The notes under the pieces: generated by a model
What the model saw: the letters and a program-made list of their open reading frames with translations, nothing else
What the model was told of the DNA's origin: nothing
Database searches by the model: none
In this document: piece by piece, positions 16,633-25,180 of the stretch
How positions within the stretch are numbered: position 1 is the stretch's first letter
Layout of the letters: each line of letters begins with the position of its first letter
Assembly (NCBI GenBank): GCA_017627765.1
Contig: JAGAGD010000011.1
Span: forward strand, 1 to 62,345
Source: Prevotella sp.
GTDB taxonomy: Bacteria > Bacteroidota > Bacteroidia > Bacteroidales > Bacteroidaceae
DNA length: 62,345 nucleotides
Direction: 5' to 3'
Position numbers and translations under genes: made by a program

Positions 16633-18078
16633 TTATTTCATTTTAAAGTTTTGAAAAAATCCTCTTACTCCGTATTCAGATATAAATTGCATGCAAATAG
16701 TCCAAACTAAAATACTTATTAAACTTTTAATTATTAATGAGGCAAATAAATTCCCAATAGTAACATTTTTGCTAAATAAAAATAGTATTATAAAAAGAAT
16801 GATGCCCGATAAAAGTGGTTTTGACAGGTCTATTATCATTTTCTTTATAGATGAATGAAGCAAAATCTTAAAAACAAGATAATAAGTTTGAAATGAATTT
16901 AGAGTTTGAGCTATTAAAAATCCCCAAGCTAATGCGGTTATAGTGCCCCATATAGATAGAGAAATAAAAAAACTTGTAATCATAAGAAATGCACAAATAC
17001 AACCTCCTATAAAAAATAATTTTGTAGAATTCACAGCTTGAAATATTGATCCTGTTGTACTTATTAAAATTTGTTGGCCAAGTGTTAATGCAAGAATTTT
17101 GAATGGTGTAATGGCTGGAAGCCATTTAGGACCATATATAATCTGAATTAGCTCTGGCGCAACAAAATATATGTATGCAGATAGTGGGAAAGAAATATAT
17201 GCTAATATAACTAATAGTTTTAAATATTTATCAGCAACGAACTTTAAATCATTCTGAAATTCTGAAAATATTGGATGCAATACTGGGGTTATAACAAATG
17301 TAATATTCTGTAAAGGCATCATCATAAGATTATATGATTTCTCATAATATGCTAAAGATGTAAGGTTCAGATATTTACCGACTAAGAGCTTATCTAAGTT
17401 ACGAGAAAAATAATTTATTGAGTTAAAAAGAAAAACAAATGCAGAATATGAAAAAATCTTTTTAAATGGTGTCAAGTCTATTCTTAAATATAAATGGAGG
17501 GGATTTTGAAAATAAAAAATAATGAGTATAAGTAGATTTGATATTATTCCAGATAAAATTAGTGCATATACACCAAACCCCATATATGCAGCACTTACAG
17601 AAATGATGCTTGTAAAGAACCCGACTGAAAGCCCTGTAAATGATTGAAATTTAAATCGTTTTGCTTTTGTAAGGAGTGCATTTGGGACAATTTTTATACA
17701 ATTAAATAGCAGAACAATGCTCATCAATTGGGCAACGCTGACTACTTGTGGTTCATTGTAAAGATATGCTAAAGGCCAGGCACAGATAAAAAATACAATT
17801 GTTAGTACTAATCCCATATAAAATGTGAAAGAGAAGATATGGTCTAAATCGTATTTTGTAAGTTCCTTTTTTTGTACGATAGCAGGAGATAAACCAATAT
17901 CGCTAAGAATATAGAAAAAAGTCATAACCACATTTACGATAGCAATTAGTCCAAAATCTGATGGGGGAACTAATCTAGCTAAAATAGCAGAAATAAAAAT
18001 ATTAAGTATTATACCTGAATATCTGCTAATTGCAATATAAAATACACCACTTGTTATCTCTTTTTTTAATGATGTCAT
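16633..18078 (-). CDS. Wzx-type oligosaccharide flippase
   Basis: A 481-residue polytopic protein of the MOP/polysaccharide transporter superfamily, WzxC-like. It starts SLKKEITSGVFYIAISRYSGIILNIFISAILARL, followed by VPPSDFGLIAIVNVVMTFFYILSDIGLSPAIVQ, both strong family marks. About 12-14 hydrophobic segments fit. The protein would flip the lipid-linked repeat unit to the outer face for the EpsG-type polymerase. It is preceded by glf (23-nt gap). The 170-nt gap to the next gene holds only AT-rich sequence and a short open stretch (FMEEKALHSCTPERTINSI) that I could not assign. Confidence 0.9.
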   Translation of the reverse strand: MTSLKKEITSGVFYIAISRYSGIILNIFISAILARLVPPSDFGLIAIVNVVMTFFYILSDIGLSPAIVQKKELTKYDLDHIFSFTFYMGLVLTIVFFICAWPLAYLYNEPQVVSVAQLMSIVLLFNCIKIVPNALLTKAKRFKFQSFTGLSVGFFTSIISVSAAYMGFGVYALILSGIISNLLILIIFYFQNPLHLYLRIDLTPFKKIFSYSAFVFLFNSINYFSRNLDKLLVGKYLNLTSLAYYEKSYNLMMMPLQNITFVITPVLHPIFSEFQNDLKFVADKYLKLLVILAYISFPLSAYIYFVAPELIQIIYGPKWLPAITPFKILALTLGQQILISTTGSIFQAVNSTKLFFIGGCICAFLMITSFFISLSIWGTITALAWGFLIAQTLNSFQTYYLVFKILLHSSIKKMIIDLSKPLLSGIILFIILFLFSKNVTIGNLFASLIIKSLISILVWTICMQFISEYGVRGFFQNFKMK

Positions 18079-18101
18079 TAAATCAAATTTTTGTTCTGTT
18101 T

Positions 18102-19283
18102 TTATACTAATGTAATATTCAACACTTTTTCTACAATAGGAGCCATATCGTAATATTTATATTCAGCTAAACGCCCACCGAAAATAATACTTTGCTCTTT
18201 AGCTGCTAATGCACGATAGCGGTCTGCTGTTTCATTATTAGTACTGTCGTTCACTGGATAGTATGGCTCCATTCCATCTTGCCACTCTGTACTATATTCT
18301 CTGCTTATAACAGTCTTTGGGCAAGAAATAACATCGTTGCCAAACATTTCGAAATGTTTATGTTCAATAACTCTAGTATAAGGGATAGTTGCATCTGTAT
18401 AGTTTATCACAGCATTACCCTGATAGTTAGGGGTGTCAAGAACCTCTTGTTCGAAACGTACTGTGCGATAATTCAGTTTACCATATTTATAATTATAGAA
18501 TTGGTCAATAGGACCTGTATATACGATTTTGTCGCAATGTATTGTAAACTTTGAGCATTTTACTTCATGAAGGCGTAAGTTTTCATCAAAGGAGCGATTG
18601 CATTCAAAGAAGTCAATATCAGTGATGTTTTCAACACCATCTAACAGCTCATCTATCAACTTGTTGTATCCTCCTATGGGAATTCCCTGATATGTGTCGT
18701 TAAAATAGTTGTTGTCGAATACCAATCTTACAGGTAGTCGCTTTATAATAAAAGCAGGAAGGTCTGTGCATTTTCTTCCCCATTGTTTCTCTGTATAACC
18801 TTTGATGAGTGATTCGTAAATACTCTTGCCAATTAGTAGTTGGGCTTGTTCTTCAAGGTTGCGTGGCTCTGAAACACCTTCAGCTTCTAGTTTATTTTTG
18901 AATTCAGACGTTTCAGATTCAAGTTTCTTCATGGCTTCTTCAGGAGTAGTCACTCCCCACATCTGATAGAAAGTATTCATGTTGAAAGGCAGATTATAGA
19001 GCTTTCCTTTATAATTTGCTACGGGAGAATTGGTATATCTATTGAACTCTACTATTGAGTTGACAAAGTCCCAGACTTCTTTGTTCGATGTGTGGAAAAT
19101 GTGTGCACCATATTTATGCACATTTATTCCTTCAACTTTTTCACAATAAACATTGCCTCCAAGATGTTGGCGCTTGTCTATAACAAGGCATCGTTTACCA
19201 GCTTTTTTTGCCCTGTAAGCAAATGTTGAACCGAATAATCCTGAACCAACTATTAGATAATCGTATTTTTGAATAATATCCAT
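18102..19283 (-). CDS. glf: UDP-galactopyranose mutase
   Basis: A 393-residue FAD flavoenzyme that interconverts UDP-galactopyranose and UDP-galactofuranose. The N-terminal FAD motif is YDYLIVGSGLFGSTFAYRAK, then CLVIDKRQHLGGNVY and HKYGAHIFHTSNKEVWDF, all characteristic of Glf. Conserved WG...EKQWGRKCTDLP, the region around FDNNYFNDTYQGIPIGGY and the C-terminal YRALA...FGGRLAEYKYYDM agree with bacterial enzymes. Length is normal. It provides UDP-galactofuranose for the locus, with the GlfT-like gene at 15557-16462 the probable user. Confidence 0.96.
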   Translation of the reverse strand: MDIIQKYDYLIVGSGLFGSTFAYRAKKAGKRCLVIDKRQHLGGNVYCEKVEGINVHKYGAHIFHTSNKEVWDFVNSIVEFNRYTNSPVANYKGKLYNLPFNMNTFYQMWGVTTPEEAMKKLESETSEFKNKLEAEGVSEPRNLEEQAQLLIGKSIYESLIKGYTEKQWGRKCTDLPAFIIKRLPVRLVFDNNYFNDTYQGIPIGGYNKLIDELLDGVENITDIDFFECNRSFDENLRLHEVKCSKFTIHCDKIVYTGPIDQFYNYKYGKLNYRTVRFEQEVLDTPNYQGNAVINYTDATIPYTRVIEHKHFEMFGNDVISCPKTVISREYSTEWQDGMEPYYPVNDSTNNETADRYRALAAKEQSIIFGGRLAEYKYYDMAPIVEKVLNITLV

Positions 19284-19339
19284 TATTAAATTATTTATTT
19301 CTGTGTTATGAATATTCTTTATTATGTTTTCTCATTTGT

Positions 19340-19529
19340 AAAGGATGAATAACTTTAACCTTAACGGGAACGGTGAAAACTTTAACTTTAACCTTAACTT
19401 TAACTTTAGCCTTAATCGTTATTCTTTAATCCAGCGTGGCTATGTACTATGAACTGACATAAAGACTATATTCTGGGCTACGCCAAGTGATGCTTAAAAT
19501 TTAATTATACTAGGCTATTATTATAAACC
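19340..19529. repeat. Hexamer tract plus TTTAATCCAGCGTGG token
   Basis: AACTTT/AACCTT/AACGGG hexamers are followed by a longer token (about 19405-19455: CTTAATCGTTATTCTTTAATC, CCAGCGT, ATGAACT). That token recurs at about 20966-21020 and, more diverged, at 20585-20630. No gene is seen. Confidence 0.75.
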
Positions 19530-20018
19530 TTACTTATCTAAGACTATTGATTCAACAAAATGCAATTGCGACAATGCTTTCTTTGTATGAAACGATACTT
19601 GATTGAAAAGCACATGTGTCTTTAATTGTACAACAGCAGCTTCTGCACTTAATTCTCTATTTTCATAAAGACTAATGGTTGCATACAAATTATCATTTGC
19701 TACGGGACCAAGAACAATGTCGTAATCATGTAATGGGGCAAAGCGACGATTGGCAACTACAAAATCAAGCCATTCTTTTGTTGCTCCGTTGTATTCCCTT
19801 ATGTTTAAGTCTTTTTTTTGCAGCAGATTATTATCTACTTCATACACGGAGACTACTGCTTTGCCACTTCCTGCCCGATTCTGACGAATGCGAGCCCAAC
19901 GTTCTGCCTGTTCTAAATCTACTGTGGTATAAAATCCCTTACCATAGTCTGTATTTGCACGGCTTTGTCGAATACTTGGATTCTTTACTGCCACAGTTGA
20001 ACCATGATATAGTTTCAT
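19530..20018 (-). CDS. DUF3990 protein, possible ADP-ribosyltransferase-like toxin
   Basis: A 162-residue protein of the DUF3990 family, whose N-terminus resembles ADP-ribosyltransferase-fold proteins: KLYHGSTVAVKNPSI, then DYGKGFYTTVDLEQAERWAR. These YHGS and GKGFY-T motifs correspond to the first two NAD-site elements in that fold; a candidate acidic residue later in the protein is less clear. The second half (AVVSVYEVDNNLL, DYDIVLGPVANDNLYATI) matches the family. The upstream partner DUF3791 gene is 6 nt away, an arrangement expected for a toxin-antitoxin or effector-regulator pair. The toxin role is inference. Confidence 0.75.
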   Translation of the reverse strand: MKLYHGSTVAVKNPSIRQSRANTDYGKGFYTTVDLEQAERWARIRQNRAGSGKAVVSVYEVDNNLLQKKDLNIREYNGATKEWLDFVVANRRFAPLHDYDIVLGPVANDNLYATISLYENRELSAEAAVVQLKTHVLFNQVSFHTKKALSQLHFVESIVLDK

Positions 20019-20024
20019 GCCATC

Positions 20025-20441
20025 TTATTTTTTATGATTTTCAATATACAACTCTATATCTTGCAATATCATGTCTTTGCCTTGTGTATGTAGCATATCG
20101 AATCCATTAATTAAATATTGGTCGACTAAATAGCGGCGAAAGAGAGAATATGCTTCTAAAGAGGTTATATTGTGCTTTTCTGCATAATTCTCAATGCAAA
20201 AAGTCAAAAATAAAACTACGTTGTTTGATGCTGTTCGCTCATTAGGCAACCAGCTTCGCTCTAATAAACGATAAAGCGATTCTGTGTCTAAATACCACCA
20301 TTTAGAATTTATATCGTATAATTTGGAATAGAATGGTGAATCATATATGTATGCTAAAGCTACATTCACAGGGATGTGTTTGCGCTGTGATACGAGTAAT
20401 GCTAGTTGAGATATTTTAAGCGGAATAATAGATTTGCTCAT
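20025..20441 (-). CDS. DUF3791-type protein, partner of the DUF3990 gene
   Basis: A 138-residue helical protein. The second half (VVLFLTFCIENYAEKHNITSLEAYSLF and YLINGFDMLHTQGKDMILQDIELYI) matches DUF3791, a small domain commonly encoded next to DUF3990. The first half (ISQLALLVSQRKHIPVNVALAYIYDS...LYDINSKWWYLDTESLYRLL) looks like a diverged second copy of the same domain type. Its stop is 6 nt from the DUF3990 start, so the pair is co-transcribed and this one is translated first, as antitoxins usually are. Function is inferred from context only. Confidence 0.7.
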   Translation of the reverse strand: MSKSIIPLKISQLALLVSQRKHIPVNVALAYIYDSPFYSKLYDINSKWWYLDTESLYRLLERSWLPNERTASNNVVLFLTFCIENYAEKHNITSLEAYSLFRRYLVDQYLINGFDMLHTQGKDMILQDIELYIENHKK

Positions 20442-20449
20442 GTTGTTAT

Positions 20450-20628
20450 TTTAACTTTAACGTTAACTAGTTATGAGTTATGAGTTATGAGAACGGGAAC
20501 CTATCCAACGGGAACGACAACGAGAACTTTAACTTTAACCTTAACGAGAACGGAAACCTATCCAACGGGAACGGGAACTTTAATCTTTAATCTTTATTCT
20601 TTAATCATTCGCCTAATGTGGCTATGCA
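20450..20628. repeat. Hexamer tract with GAGTTATGAG tokens
   Basis: Consecutive GAGTTATGAG tokens (20468-20490) are followed by AACGGG, AACGAG, AACTTT and AACCTT hexamers and a TTTAATC token run up to the stop of the small ORF at 20629. Confidence 0.8.
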
Positions 20629-20835
20629 TTATGATTGCTGTTCCCATTCGCTCCAGTTGTCTTCTGTTTCGTTGTAGAAGGTGGTTTGGGCTGCTCTGCC
20701 TTCTGATGGACTGCTTCCTGTGGTGTCTACTTCTAAACTGAGGTCGTATTCTTTTTGTGGCTCTGAGCCTGATATTATGGGGAGCTCTATACCTATTTTT
20801 ATTATTTGTGTATCTGGAGATATGTAGGATTTCAT
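20629..20835 (-). CDS. Small protein of unknown function
   Basis: A 68-residue ORF: MKSYISPDTQIIKIGIELPI, then ISGSEPQKEYDLSLEVDTTG and an acidic C-terminus (ETEDNWSEWEQQS). Short proteins of the pattern MK-YI-P-T...I-SGS are frequent in Bacteroidales, often beside polysaccharide or secreted-protein loci. The codon use is protein-like, and the frame is not made of repeat tokens. It lies between two repeat tracts, upstream of the DUF3791/DUF3990 pair and downstream of the UpxY-like gene. I cannot assign a role. Confidence 0.6.
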   Translation of the reverse strand: MKSYISPDTQIIKIGIELPIISGSEPQKEYDLSLEVDTTGSSPSEGRAAQTTFYNETEDNWSEWEQQS

Positions 20836-21153
20836 GTTTTAACTTTGACTTTAACCTATTCAACGATAACGTTAACGGGAATCTATTCAACGGGAACGGG
20901 AACGAGAACGGGAACTAGTTATGAGTTTTGAGTTATGAGAACGTTAACTTTAACGTTAACTTTAACTTTAGCCTTAATCGTTATTCTTTAATCCAGCGTA
21001 GATATGCACTATGAACTAAATTAAGCTTGTCAACTGAAAAAGATTGATTAACAAGAAGGGCGAGAATTTGTTGGTGTCTCTATTTTTATTTATTACTTTT
21101 GCACCCGCAAGTTTGACGTTCTTGTTACTGTTCCGAAAGGAAGGTGCTGATGG
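20836..21153. repeat. Repeat mosaic between the small ORF and the UpxY gene
   Basis: AACGGG/AACGAG/AACGTT hexamers (20845-20960), a GAGTTTTGAGTTATGAG token and a second copy of the TTTAATCCAGCGTAG token (about 20966-21020). The last 130 bp, next to the antiterminator stop, are unique sequence with no convincing ORF. Confidence 0.7.
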
Positions 21154-21756
21154 CTATATCTTCTCTATGTCGGAGATGGAGATGCGGGTCATGGCTGTGC
21201 CGAGCAGGTCGAGATTGACCACTACGTAGGTGGTGCCGTTGGTCTGGACGATGTTGCCGCAGAAGTTTTTAAGGCTGCCTCGTATTACTCTGATGCTGTC
21301 GCCGAGTCGGAATGGGGTGTCGGTGAAGATTACCTCGCTGTCGGCATTGTAGAGCATGAACTGGAGTGTCTGCATCTGACTGTCGGGGATGGTGGCTATG
21401 GGTGAACGTCCATAGGGATTTTTCTGTCCCGATTTGTCGGTCATGAACTTGTTGATGAAGGGTAGGGTGACGAGGAAGCGACGCTCTTGCTCGGTGGCTT
21501 TGATGAAGACTATGGCTGAGATGACTACACGCTCTACGGTCTTCTTTGTGCCGTTGCTCCATTTGCGCAGTTCTGTCTGGGTGGCAACGTATGACTCATA
21601 GCCCATCTTGCTGAGTTTGTCGCGGCAGCTTTTCTCAGTGTTCCGCTTAACGATGGCGACGAACCAGTTGCGTTTTGGCACGCCTACGGCGCTGTCAGCT
21701 TGGGTGGCTGGCATTGCTGACGGACTATTTTTTGAGGCATCTTCGATAGTCTGCAT
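21154..21756 (-). CDS. UpxY-type NusG-like transcription antiterminator
   Basis: A NusG-paralogue of about 201 residues, of the UpxY family that lets RNA polymerase read through long capsule operons in Bacteroidales. The NGN domain starts at RNWFVAIVKRNTEKSCRDKL, continues KMGYESYVATQTELRKWSNGTKK and ends YNADSEVIFTD. A KOW motif follows (FRLGDSIRVIRGSLKNFCG) with VVVNLDLLGTAMTRISI. I chose the ATG at 21756; the frame stays open to 21858 but the extra residues are not family-like. It is the first gene of the minus-strand polysaccharide locus, as expected. No UpxZ-type inhibitor gene is visible. Confidence 0.9.
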   Translation of the reverse strand: MQTIEDASKNSPSAMPATQADSAVGVPKRNWFVAIVKRNTEKSCRDKLSKMGYESYVATQTELRKWSNGTKKTVERVVISAIVFIKATEQERRFLVTLPFINKFMTDKSGQKNPYGRSPIATIPDSQMQTLQFMLYNADSEVIFTDTPFRLGDSIRVIRGSLKNFCGNIVQTNGTTYVVVNLDLLGTAMTRISISDIEKI

Positions 21757-22023
21757 CGCTAAGTGTTTATGGTGTGAGCAAGGGAAGTGAAGGATGGGTT
21801 TTCCTGATTGTTCCGTTTGCTCGAAGCTATTAGGAATAGCCTTGTAAAGATAGCGCAAACAGGCAGGTATAGAGTTTTTCAGTAGTTGCTTTCTAAATAT
21901 ATATAATTATATGTGGAACTATGTCGGGCTTTGTGTTTTGCTCAACTAACTTCCACCTAAATTATATTACTTTTAAGAAACTTCTACATAACTCTTTATC
22001 AGCCAAATGCTGCTTATCAGTTG

Positions 22024-22031
22024 CAAAGGTA
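22024..22031 (-). promoter_or_regulatory. Candidate promoter (-7 element) of the polysaccharide locus
   Basis: On the minus strand TACCTTTG fits the Bacteroidetes -7 consensus TAnnTTTG. No good TTTG lies 19-21 nt upstream. Transcription would start near 22018 and leave a leader of about 260 nt before the UpxY start at 21756. I found no inverted repeats flanking it that would make it phase-variable. Confidence 0.5.
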
Positions 22032-22084
22032 CATCTTTTATTTATTATTAACTAATAATTAGGCAAAAAAATGATTTTTTGACT

Positions 22085-22244
22085 GAGAATTGGGGGAATG
22101 ACAACGAGAACCTATCTAACTTTAACGTTAACGGGAACGCTAACGGGAACTAATCTAACGTTAACGATAACGGGAACCTTAACCTTAACGTGAACTTTAA
22201 CTTTAACTGGGGCATACGCCATGAAAACTTTAACGTTCTTAATT
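22085..22244. repeat. Hexamer tract with inverted GGCGTATGCC token
   Basis: AACGGG, AACGTT, AACCTT and AACTTT hexamers with one GGGGCATACGCCATG token (the reverse complement of the token seen at 4078, 6746 and 8462). It separates the polysaccharide promoter region from the antiporter gene. Confidence 0.8.
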
Positions 22245-24500
22245 CTATCCTAAGAGTTTGGTGATGTCGTCTGTTTCGCCTACTACCCAGAGGATGTCGC
22301 CTTCTGAGAAACGATAGTCGGGGGCTACGCTTGAAAGGGTTTCTTTTCCTTCTTCCAGTCCTACTACCATGCAGTTGTAGGCATCGCGTATTCCACTCTC
22401 GCTGAGGGTCTTACCTACGAATGGACTGTTGCTGCCTATTATCATCTGACGCAGCTTCATTTCGCGTTTCTCTATGTCGGGATCGTCTTCGTATACTTCG
22501 TGTGTGATTGTGTCGTTGAAGGTTTTCAGCTGATCGTCGCTGCCTATGACTTGAATCTTGTCTGTAGGGAAGATTACGTCGTCGGCGCCTGGTATGTTGT
22601 AGCGTCTGCCTGCACGGAGAATGCTGCTGACATGTACTCCAAAACGGCTGCCTATCTCTAGTTCTTTTAGGGAACGGCCTGCCCACTTAGAGCCTTCGGG
22701 TACTTGAATCTCTGCTATGTGTACGTCGCGGTCGAGTAAGTGCCCTTCGTATAGCGGTCGTTTAGTGCCGAGCACTTGTGCTTTTATCTCGCGTGAACGG
22801 AGGTTCTGAATGAACATTCGTTCCATGCGTATGCTGCGGTTCTTGATGCGTCGCGACACGATGATGCTGCCGATTAGCAGTAGCCCTATGCTTATCAGGA
22901 GTGCATGTGAGAAGTGGAAAAGGTGGTTTATTACTGTGAAGACGAAGGTGAGTGCTATTACGAGTCTGACAAGGACTGTGAAGAGTAATGGGACACGGTT
23001 GTACCAACTTTCGTTCCAGAGATTCTTCCACTCTTCGCTATGGTTCTTCTTCATTACCATAGCACGGAGGAATGGTGCTATCAGTAGTATTGTAAGGATT
23101 CCGCTAAGAATGTTGGCCCACAGCTTTAGTTTTGCGCCAAACAGACTGCTGATGAATGGTTCGAAGAATGTCAGCATGAGTGCTGTTGCTGCTGCGGAGA
23201 GAATTGCATAGATAATTGTGTTTCGTAGCATCTGGAGCAAAAGCGTATGCCAGTTGTTGTTGTGGGATGTTGTTGACGGGTGACCTATGCTGATGCGGTT
23301 TAACTGTTGAATCCATCTGTCGGGTATGCGCTTTTCTAAATGGGAATAGCATGGCGTGGCAAAGCGAATCATGTAGGGGGTGAGGAAGGTTGTTATGACT
23401 GATACTGCCACAACGACGGGGTAGAGGAAGTCGCCAATGACTCCTAGTGAAAGACCCAGTGAGGCTATGATGAAGGAAAACTCTCCTATCTGTGCCATTG
23501 AGAATCCGCATCGCATTGCTGACTTCAAGGACTGTCCGCTCAGCATGAATCCGAATGTTCCCATGACGGCCTGACCGAGCAAGATGGTTAGGACAATGGC
23601 GATGATAGGAAGGGCATAGTCTAAGAGTATCTGGGGGGCGACAAGCATGCCGACTGATACGAAGAACACTGCACCAAAGAGATTCTTAACTGGTTCGACG
23701 AGTTTTATGATCTTTTCTGCCTCAATGGTTTCTGCAAGTATTGAACCCATGACGAAGGCTCCGAAGGCACTGCTGAAGCCTACTTTTGAAGAGAAGACTG
23801 CCATGGCACAGCATAGTCCTAAGGCAACGATGAGTAGAACTTCGGCATTGATGAGTTTGCGGTTGTGGCGCAAGAAAAGTGGAATGGCAAAGATGCCGAC
23901 AACAAACCATAGGACGAGGAAGAATACTATCTTGAGTACACTCGATAGCATCTGGCCTCCACCTGCATCGGAACCTCCTGCTATGGCAGACAGCATGACC
24001 ATCATGACGATGGCGAGGATGTCTTCGAGGATGAGCACGCTCATGACAAGGCTTGCAAACTGCTGCTGGCGCAGTCCCATGTCGTCGAATGCTTTATATA
24101 TAATAGTGGTAGAGGACATGGCGAGCATGCCGCCTAAGAAGATGCAGTCCATGCGTCCCCATCCGAATATTTTGCCTACAATTACTCCGAGAAGCATCAT
24201 GGAGAAGATGATTGTGCAGACGGCAATGATAGGGGAGGCACCCATCTTCACAATTTTCTTGAAGGAGAAGTCGAGTCCTAAAGAAAAGAGAAGGAACATT
24301 ACTCCGATGTCTGCCCACACTTGGATGTCGGCTGTATCGACTACTGAAGGGGTGTAGGGCATGTGGGGCGAGACAAGAAATCCTGCTACGATATAGCCTA
24401 ACACTAAAGGTTGCTTAAGTCGTTTAAATACTATTGTTACTATACCTGCTACTACAAGAATAAGTGCTAGGTCGGTTATAAGTGCTGGAAGTTCGCCCAT
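22245..24500 (-). CDS. Cation/proton antiporter (CPA2/Kef-type) with two TrkA-C domains
   Basis: A 751-residue inner-membrane transporter. Residues about 1-390 form the Na+/H+ exchanger domain (LPALITDLALILVVAGIVTIVF, VMFLLFSLGLDFSFKKI, FGAFVMGSILAETIEAEKII). A second hydrophobic block of about four segments spans roughly 430-560. Two C-terminal TrkA-C (RCK-C) domains follow: IQVPEGSKWAGRSLKELEI...DKIQVIGSDDQL and MIIGSNSPFVGKTLSESGI...DILWVVGETDDI. The architecture suggests K+/H+ or Na+/H+ exchange gated by a ligand at the RCK-C domains. It stands alone, outside the polysaccharide locus, with a repeat tract behind it. Confidence 0.9.
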   Translation of the reverse strand: MGELPALITDLALILVVAGIVTIVFKRLKQPLVLGYIVAGFLVSPHMPYTPSVVDTADIQVWADIGVMFLLFSLGLDFSFKKIVKMGASPIIAVCTIIFSMMLLGVIVGKIFGWGRMDCIFLGGMLAMSSTTIIYKAFDDMGLRQQQFASLVMSVLILEDILAIVMMVMLSAIAGGSDAGGGQMLSSVLKIVFFLVLWFVVGIFAIPLFLRHNRKLINAEVLLIVALGLCCAMAVFSSKVGFSSAFGAFVMGSILAETIEAEKIIKLVEPVKNLFGAVFFVSVGMLVAPQILLDYALPIIAIVLTILLGQAVMGTFGFMLSGQSLKSAMRCGFSMAQIGEFSFIIASLGLSLGVIGDFLYPVVVAVSVITTFLTPYMIRFATPCYSHLEKRIPDRWIQQLNRISIGHPSTTSHNNNWHTLLLQMLRNTIIYAILSAAATALMLTFFEPFISSLFGAKLKLWANILSGILTILLIAPFLRAMVMKKNHSEEWKNLWNESWYNRVPLLFTVLVRLVIALTFVFTVINHLFHFSHALLISIGLLLIGSIIVSRRIKNRSIRMERMFIQNLRSREIKAQVLGTKRPLYEGHLLDRDVHIAEIQVPEGSKWAGRSLKELEIGSRFGVHVSSILRAGRRYNIPGADDVIFPTDKIQVIGSDDQLKTFNDTITHEVYEDDPDIEKREMKLRQMIIGSNSPFVGKTLSESGIRDAYNCMVVGLEEGKETLSSVAPDYRFSEGDILWVVGETDDITKLLG

Positions 24501-24732
24501 CTAAGTTAATTGATAATTGATTTATAAACAAAAAGACGTAAGGACATATTGTATTTCAATAAACTCTCTAAGAGAATACATCTTTTGTCGGAGCAAAAAC
24601 TTAATTATGTAAAAAGGTATAAGAATATGTTTTCAATTCCCATAGGGTATTTGAATAAATACATCGTTTATGATATAAAGACATGTTCAGACATAAAGAC
24701 AAGTGAGCATCTTAGAAAAGTTTCTTATACTT

Positions 24733-25108
24733 TATGTATTTTCTTTTGATTTCTAAACGTTCTGATCCAAAATTTATTAGAAGACCATTATCTATATCTG
24801 TTGCCGTAAGATAGTTGACTAATTGAATCTCATTAATTATTATAAGGTTGTGTATTGCTTTTAATTCAATTATTACAGAATGTTCAGCAATAATATCCGC
24901 TCTATGTTCGCCTATTATATGCCTTTTATACTTAACTCTCAGAGGAACTTTAACTTCTGCATGAATAGAGTTTTATTTCATCTCAATCAGCATTGCGTTG
25001 TTATAGATCTTTCTTCAAATCCTGCTGTGAGTTCTTTTCTGGCACATCTGGCGCAATCAATAATTTCAGAAATTAATTCTTCAATGTTTTTGTACGGACA
25101 ACACATAA
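24733..25108 (-). pseudogene. GxxExxY protein gene, frameshifted
   Basis: Reading leftward from an ATG at 25106, one frame gives CCPYKNIEELISEIIDCARCARKELTAGFEE. A shifted frame continues IYNNAMLIEMK, then a third stretch gives AEVKVPLRVKYKRHIIGEHRADIIAEHSVIIELKAI and LVNYLTATDIDNGLLINFGSERLEIKRKYI. Together this is the GxxExxY family (TIGR04256), a PD-(D/E)XK-like group in which the E-x-K (IELKAI) is conserved. At least one frameshift and a stop break it. It is the only content I see in the 24501-25180 gap. Confidence 0.7.
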
Positions 25109-25180
25109 TATGAATGTTATATCTTCTTTATTTTGTGTTTTCTTTGTCTTTATGTCTGAATTATGTCAATTGTCAACTAT

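Noticed and set aside
21859-22084. Invertible (phase-variable) promoter of the capsule locus
   Set aside because: I found no inverted repeats around the -7 box and no invertase gene.
23647-24357. Long plus-strand open frame (236 codons)
   Set aside because: It is antisense to the antiporter gene, Met/Ser/Thr-rich without a fold pattern, and results from the codon bias of the real gene.
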